From Paracoccus saliphilus (GTDB lineage: Bacteria > Pseudomonadota > Alphaproteobacteria > Rhodobacterales > Rhodobacteraceae): DNA of 64,000 nucleotides. A program made the translations under genes and the position numbers. The number at the start of each line of letters is the position of its first letter. Positions within the stretch are counted from its first letter, which is position 1. A model generated the notes under the pieces. It was not told where the DNA came from and did no database searches. It saw only the letters and a program-made list of their open reading frames with translations. Of the stretch, positions 55,350 to 63,371 are shown in pieces. The stretch spans positions 62,001 to 126,000 of the forward strand of contig NZ_CP067141.1 of NCBI RefSeq assembly GCF_028553805.1, read 5' to 3'.

Positions 55350-56572
55350 CGGGCCTCGGTGACGATCACGTTCTGCTCGGGAGCCCAGGTCATGTGACGT
55401 TCCCAGTCCAGCTTGCCGTCGGGCGTCACCTCCAACACGCGCCCGCCCTCGGCCTCGGTCAGCAGGATATGACCATCCGGCAGGACCTGATGCTTGCCCC
55501 GGCGCCAGCTATAGAACGGCAGCTCGTCCGATCCGGTGAACAGCGTTTCGACCTCTTCCTCGCCGGGACGGATCGAAAGGATTCGGCTCGCGCCCGAACC
55601 GGTGGCGTTGTCGTAAACCGTGATCCGGCCATCGGGCTGGAAATCGGGATCATGCTGCTTGAACCATGGTCCATAATGCCACCATTTCACGCGCCCGGTT
55701 TCCGGATCCACCACGCTGATCATGTTCAGTTCGCGCAGGCTCAACAGCACGTCGCCGGGCTCGAACATCGGGAAGGCATCGGCCATCTCGGCGCGCAGTG
55801 GTTCGGCATCGTTGGGATGGAACGGATCGCCCAGATAGGTGACCTCTTCCTCGGCATTTTCCGGCGTGCGTGTCCGGATCTCCAGCATCGCCTTCTGTTC
55901 GATGTTCTCGCCCTCGACCATCTCCGCGCGAAGACTGACACTGCTCAGGGTCTCGCCCGTATTCTCGTCGAGCCGGACGATATCGTCATCGCGCAACGTC
56001 ACGAGACGCCCCTCGCCATCGCGGTTGATGCTATGGTGGAACCGGTCGTTCTGCGTCCAGATCGGCTGGCCGCAGGCATCGATGCGGGTGATAGCCTGCC
56101 CGCCATCGAAGGTCAGCGCAAGCGAGCCGTCCTCGAAGACCTCCATGCCGTGCAGCATCACGTTCTGGGGTTTGCGCTCGGTATCATACAGATCGTAATG
56201 CACGGGCCAGCGATGCACCTCCTGCCCCGCGCCGTCGTAAAGGCGAACGGTATGAAAAGGGCCGTCCTGCGTCTCGTTCAGCCCGGCAATTAGCGTATAG
56301 CCCCCGGCGCTGCTGCCCTCGGGCTTGCCTGACAGCCCGCGCTCGGGATCCGGCTCGCCACCGACCGGCTTGACCAGGTGCCGCGTGGGTTCAAGGCCGA
56401 TATCGTTCTTCCAGTTTTCCGCGACCTCCTTCACCGTGCGATGCGCCAGACCGATCTGCGGTGCGGGAAACCAGTTCCACCAGGTGGAAACGGTGCCATA
56501 GATCATGGCGATGATGGCAAGCGAGACAATGGAAATGGCGGGACCGATGCGGTCAGAGAATTTGCGTTTCAA
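55286..56572 (-). CDS. Arylsulfotransferase (ASST)-like membrane-anchored protein
   Basis: The 428-residue protein has an N-terminal membrane anchor (ISIVSLAIIAMIYGTVSTWW, about 14-33) and a periplasmic beta-propeller: GYTLIAGLNETQDGPFHTVR, DGSLALTFDGGQAITRIDAC, NDRFHHSINRDGEG (conserved histidines, about 175-188), LLSLRELNMISVVDPETG and KHQVLPDGHILLTEAEGG. This repeat pattern fits the arylsulfotransferase (ASST) group, which moves sulfate between phenolic compounds without PAPS. It follows the PAPS-type sulfotransferase gene on the same strand by 35 bases. Confidence 0.75.
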   Translation of the reverse strand: MKRKFSDRIGPAISIVSLAIIAMIYGTVSTWWNWFPAPQIGLAHRTVKEVAENWKNDIGLEPTRHLVKPVGGEPDPERGLSGKPEGSSAGGYTLIAGLNETQDGPFHTVRLYDGAGQEVHRWPVHYDLYDTERKPQNVMLHGMEVFEDGSLALTFDGGQAITRIDACGQPIWTQNDRFHHSINRDGEGRLVTLRDDDIVRLDENTGETLSSVSLRAEMVEGENIEQKAMLEIRTRTPENAEEEVTYLGDPFHPNDAEPLRAEMADAFPMFEPGDVLLSLRELNMISVVDPETGRVKWWHYGPWFKQHDPDFQPDGRITVYDNATGSGASRILSIRPGEEEVETLFTGSDELPFYSWRRGKHQVLPDGHILLTEAEGGRVLEVTPDGKLDWERHMTWAPEQNVIVTEARYVPEDFFENGMPSCASDGDS

Positions 56573-56607
56573 GGCTCGGTATTCTTTCTTTCATGGATAG
56601 CGACGGA

Positions 56608-58080
56608 TCAAAGTGCTCGCGCCAGCAGCGCGGCATGCAGTTCCTCCGCGCGCCGTAGAAGTTCGGCAGAGGCCCCGGAAAGCTCGGGGGGCGATTTCGG
56701 GGCACGGAACATGCCGCTGGCCGACAGCAATGCCTTCGGATCCTGCAGTTCCAGCGCCTCGGCCAGACGCGGCAATTGCTCTTGCGGGTTACTGCTGAGT
56801 GCCGCGTGATCGACGAAAACCGCATCTGCCGGCGCATGTTCCAGGACGTGGGCATAGGCGGCGTTCCAGTAACGCAACCAATAGTCGGTGGTCCCGGCCT
56901 CTTCCGCGCTTTCGGGCGCGCCGGGAAAGGCGATCGGGCGCAAAGCGGCGCCGAATTCGAAATGCCCGATTCCTTCCATATATTGCCGTGCGAAACGGTC
57001 GCGTTCATGCAGATCGACAAAGCGTTCATGCTGCCGCATCAGCGAGACGATCTGCGAGGCCGGATCGCGCACCGGGATCACCAGCCGGGCATCCGGGAAA
57101 GCGGTTCTCAACAGGGGCAACCGGGCGATGTTGGCGTTGTTCTTCGAGACATAGCGGAACGCGCCGGGCTTGCCCGTCACGATTTTGCGCATGTGGCGGG
57201 ACAGGAAGGCCTCGAATTCGGCATTGCGGTCGGCCTCGTCCCAAAGCGCGATGCGGCCCCCTTCGTAATGGTCGCGCCAGAAGGCCATCCAGACCATTTC
57301 CTCGAATGCTTCGGGGCTGTCGAAATCCACGTCGATACCATCGCCATGCGCGCGCTCGGCCTTTTCCCCGGTCTTGCGGAACAGGCCGGAAAAGCGCCCC
57401 CATAGCAGCGGCGACAGGGTGAAGGGCATGTTGCGATAGGTGGCCGAGGCGAATTCCGGCTGCCGGACCAGCAATTCCAGCAAGATCGTCGTGCCCGCCC
57501 GTGGCAGCGAGGTGACCAGCACCGGCCGCTCGGCCCGCGTATTCGCGATCTTGCGCCGCCACAACCGGTCCTCGATCCCGGCCAGGCCTTTTTGCAGCCC
57601 CGGAGAGGAAAAGGCCTGGTTATGCAGCGCCTGGTCGAGCGCCGAATAGGGCACCTCGTCGCGCGGGGCATCCCCGGTCCGCCCGGCCCCGGCATCTTTC
57701 CCGCGCAATCGGCCAATCGCGATCCACAAACCTATACTGCCAAGCGAGGACCACAGGATGAAGGACCAGCTCAGCGCGATATCCATCGCCTCGCCGATGC
57801 TGAACAGGCCAAGCAGATCGCCACCGACGACAAAGACCGCCGCCGCCAGGCACCCCACCGCGGCGATGACCAACAGGATGACGCTGCTCTTGACCAGCGA
57901 GAAGGTGGCCCGCCGGACCTGCCGCTCCTTGATCTCGTCGCTCAGATCCGGATCGGTGATGGTGCCGAGCGCTTCATGGGCGGTCTGGATCGCCGAACTG
58001 GCGCGCTGCTCGACCTCCAGCAGGCGCAAAACGGCGATCAATGCGATCACGCCCGCAACAAGCGCGACGACAGCCATCAT
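56608..58080 (-). CDS. Sulfotransferase with N-terminal membrane domain
   Basis: The 490-residue protein is a fusion. Residues 1-125 contain three hydrophobic spans (AVVALVAGVIALIAVLRLLE; SSVILLVIAAVGCLAAAVFV; a third near 100-122). From about residue 185 a PAPS sulfotransferase domain begins with VLVTSLPRAGTTILLELLVR, the 5'-phosphosulfate loop. LVIPVRDPASQIVSLMRQHE (near 334) is the 3'-phosphate-binding part, and DYWLRYWNAAYAHVLEH follows. The start overlaps the small membrane-protein gene by 4 bases. The acceptor is probably a membrane-associated or exported molecule; it is not identified. Confidence 0.78.
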   Translation of the reverse strand: MMAVVALVAGVIALIAVLRLLEVEQRASSAIQTAHEALGTITDPDLSDEIKERQVRRATFSLVKSSVILLVIAAVGCLAAAVFVVGGDLLGLFSIGEAMDIALSWSFILWSSLGSIGLWIAIGRLRGKDAGAGRTGDAPRDEVPYSALDQALHNQAFSSPGLQKGLAGIEDRLWRRKIANTRAERPVLVTSLPRAGTTILLELLVRQPEFASATYRNMPFTLSPLLWGRFSGLFRKTGEKAERAHGDGIDVDFDSPEAFEEMVWMAFWRDHYEGGRIALWDEADRNAEFEAFLSRHMRKIVTGKPGAFRYVSKNNANIARLPLLRTAFPDARLVIPVRDPASQIVSLMRQHERFVDLHERDRFARQYMEGIGHFEFGAALRPIAFPGAPESAEEAGTTDYWLRYWNAAYAHVLEHAPADAVFVDHAALSSNPQEQLPRLAEALELQDPKALLSASGMFRAPKSPPELSGASAELLRRAEELHAALLARAL

Positions 58081-58316
58081 CGCGGGTCTTTATTGTCATC
58101 GACGGGCTGATTCTTGCGAAGCAGCCGTTTCAGCGGATACCAGACGAAACCGACCACCGCCAAAAGCAACACGGCGATGACCGCGATCATGGTGCCAAGC
58201 GCGGTCAGACCCGCCCCCGGCCCGACATAGGCCAGCGCGGGGGCGGCGTTGAGCACGGTTGCAAGCCCCGCAATGGCCAGGCCCCATGTCGTTCGAGAGG
58301 AAAGTTGAGTGAGCAT
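58077..58316 (-). CDS. Small membrane protein of the sulfotransferase module
   Basis: The 79-residue product has two hydrophobic spans: TWGLAIAGLATVLNAAPALA, which may also be a cleavable signal, and GTMIAVIAVLLLAVVGFVWY, then a basic tail with LKRLLRKNQ. YVGPGAGLTALG between them is a recurrent motif of short proteins found next to sulfotransferase or glycan genes. It is first in the module and overlaps the sulfotransferase gene by 4 bases. Function unknown. Confidence 0.7.
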   Translation of the reverse strand: MLTQLSSRTTWGLAIAGLATVLNAAPALAYVGPGAGLTALGTMIAVIAVLLLAVVGFVWYPLKRLLRKNQPVDDNKDPR

Positions 58317-58658
58317 CGGAGGAACCTTTCAGGAGATTGTCTTCCCAAGTGGCTGTTACGAATAATGAAGCAACAGGGTTCGTCGAGGCCCGTTCCCTCT
58401 TTTGCCGGATAGGAGTGAAGACTGGCGCATCTCTGCCTAAATTCGTCGGCAATTTGCTGCGCAGATACCCTGTCAGCAAGGAACGGATCACCACAAGGTG
58501 ACCTGCCGGGGCTTGATGAAATGATCTTGAAGCCCACCCGCATGGGCCGGGCGATCCGCTTTTCGCGCCGATCACGCCATGCTGTCACGGGTGAGAAGCG
58601 CAGAGGATCGCACGCAATCGGGAATATCCGCGACCGGACATCCCGGCTTGATATCATG
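58317..58658. other. Upstream region of the sulfotransferase module
   Basis: No gene is supported in these 342 bases between the MaoC gene and the sulfotransferase module. The promoter of the module should lie here; I could not single out boxes with confidence. Confidence 0.35.
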
Positions 58659-59117
58659 TCACGCCTCGCGCCCCGCCATGAGGCGCAGGGGCGTATAGGT
58701 GATGACCGTCTCATCGCGTTGATTGACGATGCGGTTGCGGGTCCTGACAAGCCCGCGCCCGGCCTTTTTCGCGGGCCGTGTTTCGGTGACCTCGATCTCG
58801 ACATGGATCGTGTCACCCTGCAGCACCGGGCCCTCGACATTCATCTCCATATGCAGAAAGGCCAATCCTGTCCCCTGGGCGGTCGCGTTCAGCACCAGCC
58901 CCTCGGCCAGCGACAGGACCAGCGCGGCGGGTGCAGGCCGACCGGGTATCGCGGAATGGGCGGCACGATACTCGGCATCGACGAACAGGGATTCCAGCAT
59001 GCCCGCCGAATTCACGAAATTGACGATATCGGTCTCGGTGATCGTGCGACCGAAGGTCCGGAACCTGTCGCCGACCGTCAGGTCGTTCCAGTGGAATCCC
59101 TCACCAAGCAGTTTCAT
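58659..59117 (-). CDS. MaoC-like hot-dog dehydratase/hydratase
   Basis: The 152-residue hot-dog protein starts KLLGEGFHWNDLTVGDRFRT and has RTITETDIVNFVNSAGMLES, IPGRPAPAALVLSLAEGLVL and GDTIHVEIEVTETRPAKK. This matches the MaoC family of enoyl-CoA hydratases, including mesaconyl-CoA hydratase-like proteins. It is the last gene of the acyl-CoA/TRAP operon and would hydrate the enoyl-CoA made by the dehydrogenase. A hairpin at 59149-59176 separates it from dctP. Confidence 0.85.
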   Translation of the reverse strand: MKLLGEGFHWNDLTVGDRFRTFGRTITETDIVNFVNSAGMLESLFVDAEYRAAHSAIPGRPAPAALVLSLAEGLVLNATAQGTGLAFLHMEMNVEGPVLQGDTIHVEIEVTETRPAKKAGRGLVRTRNRIVNQRDETVITYTPLRLMAGREA

Positions 59118-59148
59118 TCGAGGCTCCTTTGCGACTATCGATACAGGG

Positions 59149-59176
59149 CCGCCATCCGACGATTGCCGGATGGCGG
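59149..59176 (-). terminator. Hairpin between dctP and maoC
   Basis: CCGCCATCCG and CGGATGGCGG form a perfect 10-bp stem with an 8-base loop just after the dctP stop. Such hairpins behind TRAP binding-protein genes may stabilise the upstream message and keep the binding protein more abundant than downstream products. Confidence 0.55.
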
Positions 59177-59188
59177 GAATCGCAGATG

Positions 59189-60247
59189 TCAGTTAGACGA
59201 AGCAGTTTCGTCCCCTCCGGCATCCTGCTGTGCCAGCGCGTCGCGGAACGCCTGTAGCACCTCGGAGCCGGGAAGGCCCCGCCCGTCTAGATCCTCGGCC
59301 CATTTCTCACCGATGGTGGACATCCGCTCTCCGATCTCGGCCATGTCATCCTCGGGCAGCGATACGAACGTCACCCCCGCATCCGCCATGGTCTGCTTGT
59401 CCTTGAGGTCAAGTTCCTCGGCAGCCTTGCAGGCCGAGCCGATGACCTCTTCCGCGGCATCGGTCATCGCCTGCTGGACTTCTGGCGAAAGCTGGTTCCA
59501 GCGATCCTCGCTGATGACATAGCTGGCCACGAATGACCCGAAATTCATGCCCTCCGTGCCATAGGCGAGTGCCGGTTCCAGCTCGTATGGCAAGGCGCTG
59601 GAATGCGGGAAAAGCACCCCGTCGATGGTGCCGCGGGTTAGCGCCTCGCGGGTTTCGGGGGCCGGGATGTTGACCGGCGTCGCATCCATCAACTGCACCG
59701 CGATTTCCTTGGTTCCGCCAGTCGCCCGCAGCTTCATTCCCTTGAAGCTGTCGATATCGGTGATCTCGCTTTCGGCGGTGAAAATCTGGTAGGGCGAAAG
59801 GATCATCACCAGCAGCATCCTCACATCTTGCGGGGCCAGTTCGGCCTCGTCCAGAACGCCGCCGGGCCTGGCAATGGACCAATAGGCCTCGGTGCCCTGG
59901 CAGGAAGAATTGAACGCCTCGGGCAATTCGCCGACTGCCGAAAGCGGCAGCTTGTCGGCGACATAAGAAACCCCGACATAGCCGATATCGACGGTATTGC
60001 TCTGCGCCAGCGACAGAAGATCTTTCGACTTGCCCAGTTGCTCGGCCGGGTAATATTCGAATTCGACCTCGCCACCGGTCAGCTCGGTGACCCTGTCCAT
60101 CCAGACCTTGGTCATGTTCTCGGCGATATAATGGCCGACGGGGAAACTGTCGGCGACCCGCAGGGTCTCGGCCATGCCAAGCGACGGGATGACCATGGCA
60201 GCAGCCATCGCGGTCAGTGTCAGGGTCCTCGTCTTTCCGATATTCAT
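59189..60247 (-). CDS. dctP: TRAP transporter substrate-binding protein (DctP family)
   Basis: The 352-residue protein has a signal peptide ending PSLGMA-ETLRVADSFP and the DctP fold: EYYPAEQLGKSKDLLSLAQS (about 65-84), DSFKGMKLRATGGTKEIAVQ (about 166-185) with the conserved arginine that binds the substrate carboxylate, and GTIDGVLFPHSSAL. It captures an organic acid in the periplasm. AGGAGGAGGAATGAG lies before the ATG. Confidence 0.92.
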   Translation of the reverse strand: MNIGKTRTLTLTAMAAAMVIPSLGMAETLRVADSFPVGHYIAENMTKVWMDRVTELTGGEVEFEYYPAEQLGKSKDLLSLAQSNTVDIGYVGVSYVADKLPLSAVGELPEAFNSSCQGTEAYWSIARPGGVLDEAELAPQDVRMLLVMILSPYQIFTAESEITDIDSFKGMKLRATGGTKEIAVQLMDATPVNIPAPETREALTRGTIDGVLFPHSSALPYELEPALAYGTEGMNFGSFVASYVISEDRWNQLSPEVQQAMTDAAEEVIGSACKAAEELDLKDKQTMADAGVTFVSLPEDDMAEIGERMSTIGEKWAEDLDGRGLPGSEVLQAFRDALAQQDAGGDETASSN

Positions 60248-60289
60248 CTCATTCCTCCTCCTGTTGAATTCTCGCGGTCCCGGCCGGCC

Positions 60290-61573
60290 TCACATGGTCG
60301 AGGGCAGCCACAGCACCAGGCTCGGGAACAGCACCAGCAGCGCGATCACCAGCAGATGCGCCCAGACATGCGGCATCACGCCCCGGAACAATTCGCCCAG
60401 TGGCCGCCTTGTATAGCGGGCCACGACGAAGACATTCATGCCCATCGGCGGGGTCACCATGCCGACCTCGGCGGTGACGATGACCACGACGCCGAACCAG
60501 ACCGGGTCAAAGCCAAGCTGCGTGATGACCGGCAGCATGACCGGCACGGTCAGGATCAGGATGGCGATCTGGTCCATGAAGAAACCGAGGATCAGGTAGC
60601 CGATCAGGATGATCGCCATGATCAGCAGAGGCGCAAGGCCAAGCCCGCCGATCCAGCCTGCCAGCTCGTTCGTGACCCGCGACAAGGTCAGGAAATAGCC
60701 GAAGACATGCGCGCCAAGGATGATGAACAGGATCATCGCCGTGGTATGCGCGGTATTGCGCAGGGCGATCAGCAGGCTCTCCAGGTTCAGCTTGCGCTCT
60801 CTCGCGGCCAGCAGCATGGCGACAAAAGCGCCGATCCCCGAGGCCTCTGTCGGGGTCGAGATGCCCGAATAGATCGCGCCGGTCACCGCCAGGAACAGGA
60901 TCAGCATCGGCCCCACATGTTTCAGCGAACCGATTTTCTCGCGCAGGGTATAGGCTTGGCCTTTCGGGGCAGCGGCAGGGTCGATGCGGACCAGAACGGC
61001 GATGGTCAGGATGATCGCCATGGTCACGATGAAGCCAGGAACGACCCCGCCGATCAGCAGGTCGCCCACCGGCAGATCCGCGATGATGCCGTAGAGGATC
61101 AGGGCGATGGATGGCGGGATCAGCATCGCCAGTGTGCCCGAGATCGCCACCGCGCCGCCGGCCAGTTTCGGATCATAGCCCTGCTCCATCATCGAGGGGA
61201 TCGAGGTCGAGGCCAGGGTCGCCGCCGCGGCGGTGCTGGAGCCCGAGATGGCGCCGAAACCGGCCCCCGCGATCGCCGTGGCCATGGCCAGCCCGCCACG
61301 CAACCGGCCGACCCAGATGCTGGCCGCCCGGAACAGGTCTTTCGCCACCCCGGACAGTATCACGAACTCGGCCATCAGGATGAACATCGGGATGGTGATG
61401 ATCTCGTAGGAGCTTGCCGTGGACAACGGAGAGGTGCGCAGGATTCCCGCGACGAAATTCCATCCGCCCAGCAAATACAGCCCGATGGCCCCGGAAACCG
61501 ACATGGCGAGCGCGACGGGTAGCCCGGTGACCAGGAACAGCGCCAGCAACAGCAGGACCAGTGTGACGGTCAT
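60290..61573 (-). CDS. dctM: TRAP transporter large permease (DctM)
   Basis: The 427-residue protein has about twelve helices. Conserved segments include GFGAISGSSTAAAATLAS (about 106-123), LIPPSIALILYGII (about 151-164), the IYSGISTPTEASGIGAFVA loop and EVGMVTPPMGMNVFVV (about 371-386). It provides the sodium-driven transport path. The start overlaps the dctQ end by 4 bases. Confidence 0.95.
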   Translation of the reverse strand: MTVTLVLLLLALFLVTGLPVALAMSVSGAIGLYLLGGWNFVAGILRTSPLSTASSYEIITIPMFILMAEFVILSGVAKDLFRAASIWVGRLRGGLAMATAIAGAGFGAISGSSTAAAATLASTSIPSMMEQGYDPKLAGGAVAISGTLAMLIPPSIALILYGIIADLPVGDLLIGGVVPGFIVTMAIILTIAVLVRIDPAAAPKGQAYTLREKIGSLKHVGPMLILFLAVTGAIYSGISTPTEASGIGAFVAMLLAARERKLNLESLLIALRNTAHTTAMILFIILGAHVFGYFLTLSRVTNELAGWIGGLGLAPLLIMAIILIGYLILGFFMDQIAILILTVPVMLPVITQLGFDPVWFGVVVIVTAEVGMVTPPMGMNVFVVARYTRRPLGELFRGVMPHVWAHLLVIALLVLFPSLVLWLPSTM

Positions 61574-62145
61574 AGGGACTGCTCCTCGTCATGCGGGCCT
61601 GCTTCATGCGGCTGCGGCAGATCTGCCAGTTGCCGGCCGCTCCAGCAGGAGAGCAGGTGCTGCAACCCGCGAACCAGGCAGCGCAGGGTGATCACCCCCG
61701 CCCCGATCACCACCATCAGGTAAGAGGGCCATGTCGGCCACGGAACCGTCGCGCCGATCAGGTCGCCGCCCTTCCATGCCGATGCCAGACGGTCCCCCGC
61801 CTGCAGGGCGATGATCAACAGGATTACCGTCGCCAGCAGATAGCCGAGCCCCTGCGAGGCGTGCATGAAGCGATGCGGCAACCTGTAAAGAAACATGTCG
61901 ATGGCGATATGGCCATGCTGCTTCATCGTGTCCGACAGCGCCAGGAAGAAGGCCCCAACCATCAGGTAGCTGCCGATCAGGTCATAGGACCAGGTCAGCG
62001 GTTGCCGGAACAGGTAGCGCATCGACACATCCGCCACCACAACCAGCATGATGGCGCCGATCGCCAGGCCGGACAGCAGGACCAGCCCGCGCTCTATGCC
62101 GGTCAAGACCTTGTCCAGCGGGCCGTCCCTGTCTGCGATCATCAT
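61570..62145 (-). CDS. dctQ: TRAP transporter small permease (DctQ)
   Basis: The 191-residue protein has four membrane helices with the DctQ signature RYLFRQPLTWSYDLIGSYLM (about 48-67), then DTMKQHGHIAIDMFLYRLP. It overlaps both the CoA-transferase gene and dctM by 4 bases. Confidence 0.93.
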   Translation of the reverse strand: MMIADRDGPLDKVLTGIERGLVLLSGLAIGAIMLVVVADVSMRYLFRQPLTWSYDLIGSYLMVGAFFLALSDTMKQHGHIAIDMFLYRLPHRFMHASQGLGYLLATVILLIIALQAGDRLASAWKGGDLIGATVPWPTWPSYLMVVIGAGVITLRCLVRGLQHLLSCWSGRQLADLPQPHEAGPHDEEQSL

Positions 62146-63320
62146 GACCCGCCCTCCCCTTCATCCCCGGCAATGACCGCGCCGGATTGCAGCAGAGCCT
62201 CGATCCGCTCGGCGGACAGCCCCCATTCGGCCAGCACCGCCTCTCCGCTTGCTCCCGGTCGCTCGGGAGGGGATGGCGTGGGAGCGGGCGTGGCCGAGAA
62301 GCGTGGCGCGGGCGCGGGTTGGACGATCCCGGCGATTTCGACATGATTTTCCCGCGCGGCGTTATGCGGGTGAAGCGCCGCCTCTTCCTGCGACAGGACC
62401 GGCGCGACGCAGGCATCCAGTCCTTCGAACCGGGCAACCCATTCGTCCCGGTCATGCTGCCTGATCCGCCCGGCAATCGCCGCCCGGGCCTTGATGCGGG
62501 ATTCGGGCGAGCCGTCCCGCGGTGCGTCCGCCTCGTCCAGCCCAAGACCCTCCAGCAGGATCTTGCGGAACTTCGGTTCCAGCGCGCCGACCGACAGGTA
62601 TCGCCCATCCGCGCATTCATAGACCGAGTATTCCGGCAAGCCGCCATCGAGGATATTCGTGCCGCGTTCGCCCTTGTGAATCCCCGAGGCACGCAGCCCC
62701 GTCATCGCCGTGCCCAGCAATGCCGCGCCATCGACCATCGCCGCGTCGATGACCTGCCCCTGCCCCGCCTCCTTGGCGTGCAGCAGCGCCGCCAGCATGC
62801 CGATCACCAGCATCAGGCTGCCACCAGCGTAATCTGCCAGCAGGTTCAAAGGGATCGTCGGCGGCTGCCCCTCGCGCCCGATCATGTCCAGCAGCCCGGT
62901 CAGAGCAAGGTAGTTCACGTCATGCCCCGCCCGCGGGGCCAGCGGCCCGGTTTGCCCCCAACCGGTCATGCGCCCATAGACAAGGCGCGGATTGCGATCC
63001 AGACAAGGTTCGGGCCCAAGGCCAAGCCACTCCATCACGCCGGGCCGAAAGCCCTCGATCAGCCCATCCGCGCGGGCGATCAGATCAAGAGCGCATGCCA
63101 CCGCCTCGGGATTCTTCAGGTCCATGGCGACAGAGCGGCGGCCCCGCGCGGGCAGCTCGAATTCCGGCGGCCGTTCGATCCCCAAACCCGAGGCTTCCGG
63201 GCGCGTGATCCTGATCACCTCTGCCCCCATATCGGCCAGCAACATGGCCGCGAATGGAGCCGGGCCGATCCCTTCCATCTCGATGATGCGCAACCCGGTC
63301 AGCGGTCCCCGACTATCCAT
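62142..63320 (-). CDS. CaiB/BaiF-type CoA transferase or alpha-methylacyl-CoA racemase
   Basis: The 392-residue class III CoA-transferase-fold protein has LTGLRIIEMEGIGPAPFAAM (about 7-26), LLADMGAEVIRITRP, RSVAMDLKNPEAVACALDLI, the short region GFRPGVMEWLGLGPEP, YGRMTGWGQTGPLAPRAGHD with the conserved Asp and DACVAPVLSQEEA. Racemases of the AMACR type share GWGQTGP..AGHDxNY, which is present, so a racemase of methyl-branched acyl-CoA is as likely as a CoA transferase. The start at 63320 has AGGAG upstream; ATG 63341 is an alternative. Confidence 0.85.
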   Translation of the reverse strand: MDSRGPLTGLRIIEMEGIGPAPFAAMLLADMGAEVIRITRPEASGLGIERPPEFELPARGRRSVAMDLKNPEAVACALDLIARADGLIEGFRPGVMEWLGLGPEPCLDRNPRLVYGRMTGWGQTGPLAPRAGHDVNYLALTGLLDMIGREGQPPTIPLNLLADYAGGSLMLVIGMLAALLHAKEAGQGQVIDAAMVDGAALLGTAMTGLRASGIHKGERGTNILDGGLPEYSVYECADGRYLSVGALEPKFRKILLEGLGLDEADAPRDGSPESRIKARAAIAGRIRQHDRDEWVARFEGLDACVAPVLSQEEAALHPHNAARENHVEIAGIVQPAPAPRFSATPAPTPSPPERPGASGEAVLAEWGLSAERIEALLQSGAVIAGDEGEGGS

Positions 63321-63371
63321 GGATATGGCTCCTGTTTGCATCCCGCATCTTGGCCGCCTCCCCCGCTGCGC

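Noticed and set aside
59828..61522. 564-residue open frame antisense to the TRAP genes
   Set aside because: Arg/His/Gln-rich, low-complexity translation typical of antisense shadows; the dctM and dctP genes on the other strand are complete.
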